Below are positions 63,749 to 64,000 of a stretch of DNA of 64,000 nucleotides, one piece after another (the stretch's first letter is position 1; each line of letters opens with the position of its first letter). Both the position numbers and the translations under genes were made by a program. Origin of the DNA: Candidatus Aalborgicola bjergmarkensis. Its GTDB lineage: Bacteria > Pseudomonadota > Gammaproteobacteria > Burkholderiales > Burkholderiaceae_C. The stretch lies in assembly GCA_016708725.1 (NCBI GenBank), contig JADJFE010000008.1, forward strand, positions 248,001 to 312,000. The letters run 5' to 3'. The notes beneath the pieces were generated by a model. It had not been told where the DNA came from. It searched no databases and saw only the letters and a list, made by a program, of their open reading frames with translations.

Positions 63749-64000
63749 ATAGGGGTAGAGAAGGACGCCGTCCTCCCCTCCCTCCGAACCGTGCGTGCAG
63801 TTTTCCCGCACACGGCTCTCCAGTCAGTGGTTTCCTCATCGGGATTGGCTCGCTAACTGATAGGCTTGCGTCATGGTGAACAGTCCCAAGTTTGCGAAGT
63901 AAACATTTGGCCAGCGTGTATGATCTTCTCGGCATCGTCCCATACCCGGTCGTTTGTCCTGCTTGCGCAGTATCGCCCGTAGTCGCCTGCGGATAAATCC
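63749..64000 (-). mobile_element. 3' end of a group II intron (continues beyond the window)
   Basis: On the minus strand the domain V hairpin is at 63787-63820 (GAGCCGTGTGCGG, GAAA-type loop, CTGCACGCACGGTTCG) with the catalytic AGC start. A domain VI-like stem-loop follows (63753-63785), and the 3' end reads CTACCCCTAT at about 63749. The maturase gene lies just upstream of domain V. The intron sits about 80 bp upstream of the satellite 2 primase start. Confidence 0.85.
63838..64000 (-). CDS. ltrA: Group II intron reverse transcriptase/maturase, C-terminal end
   Basis: The minus strand reads GFIRRRLRAILRKQDKRPGM, then GRCREDHTRWPNVYFANLGL and FTMTQAYQLASQSR before a stop at 63838. This is the conserved C-terminal (En/X-domain end) segment of bacterial intron maturases (RRRLRAIxxRQ..RPG; RWPNAYF). 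Only the last 54 residues are in the window. The protein aids intron splicing and mobility. Confidence 0.88.

Overview
The window looks like chromosome of a betaproteobacterium, most likely Comamonadaceae (Burkholderiales). The core genes (gshB, an mnmC-like gene, yggX, dsbB, rnfB) have betaproteobacterial character. Intergenic spaces carry several copies of a short repeat of the type 'atagctgc..ccgc..gctagaggctgattt', which I recognise from that family. The left 40 kb is host chromosome rich in surface and efflux genes. The right 24 kb (about 40.1 kb to the end) is accessory DNA.

Positions 1-14,146 hold a two-partner secretion (TPS) locus on the minus strand: tpsB1 and a giant MBG/YDG-repeat TpsA1 adhesin. 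The 3' part of tpsA1 is cut off by a decayed insertion sequence (about 382-2211). A HigBA-type toxin-antitoxin pair sits antiparallel between tpsB1 and tpsA1, bracketed by 59-bp direct repeats. Divergent from tpsB1 is an AraC/PchR-like regulator gene broken by an in-frame TAG. The shared promoter region has two identical 10-bp half-sites 21 bp apart. Positions 15.7-20.6 kb hold an RND efflux operon (HlyD-type adaptor, RND pump, DUF2892 membrane protein, CsoR/FrmR-like repressor). It is preceded by a perfect 16-bp-arm palindrome that is probably the repressor's operator.

Positions 20.8-33.4 kb hold a second TPS operon: tpsA2, a double-FecR-domain protein and tpsB2, with overlapping genes. tpsA2 contains nine spaced copies of a 552-bp unit and one single-G deletion in a G tract. 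Housekeeping genes follow: bacteriohemerythrin, gshB, mnmC-like, yggX, dsbB, a zinc phospholipase C-like secreted protein and rnfB.

From about 40.1 kb two phage-satellite-like elements lie in tandem, both mostly on the minus strand. Element 1 (54.4 down to 40.4 kb) has a P4-type integrase, a DUF4258/HTH pair, a phage gene shattered by insertion sequences, an AlpA-like regulator, an HNH protein, a C4-type antisense RNA, a frameshifted Toprim-DUF3987 primase, a zinc-ribbon fragment, a ParB-like fragment and a solitary PemK/MazF-like toxin. Element 2 (63.7 down to 54.6 kb) has a PrimPol-PriCT-DUF3987 primase/helicase split by a decayed insertion, several small genes, an HK97-type capsid protein and a P27 small terminase split by IS66. 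No portal, large terminase or tail genes are visible, so a capsid-encoding satellite is possible, though deletion of a prophage is the alternative. Mobile DNA comprises two IS66-family copies in inverted orientation, an IS1634-type element nested in an integrase-type IS, two decayed insertions, and the 3' end of a group II intron at the right edge.

Overall the left part describes how this bacterium displays very large exoproteins and exports compounds. The right part is a decaying pile-up of satellites and insertion sequences.
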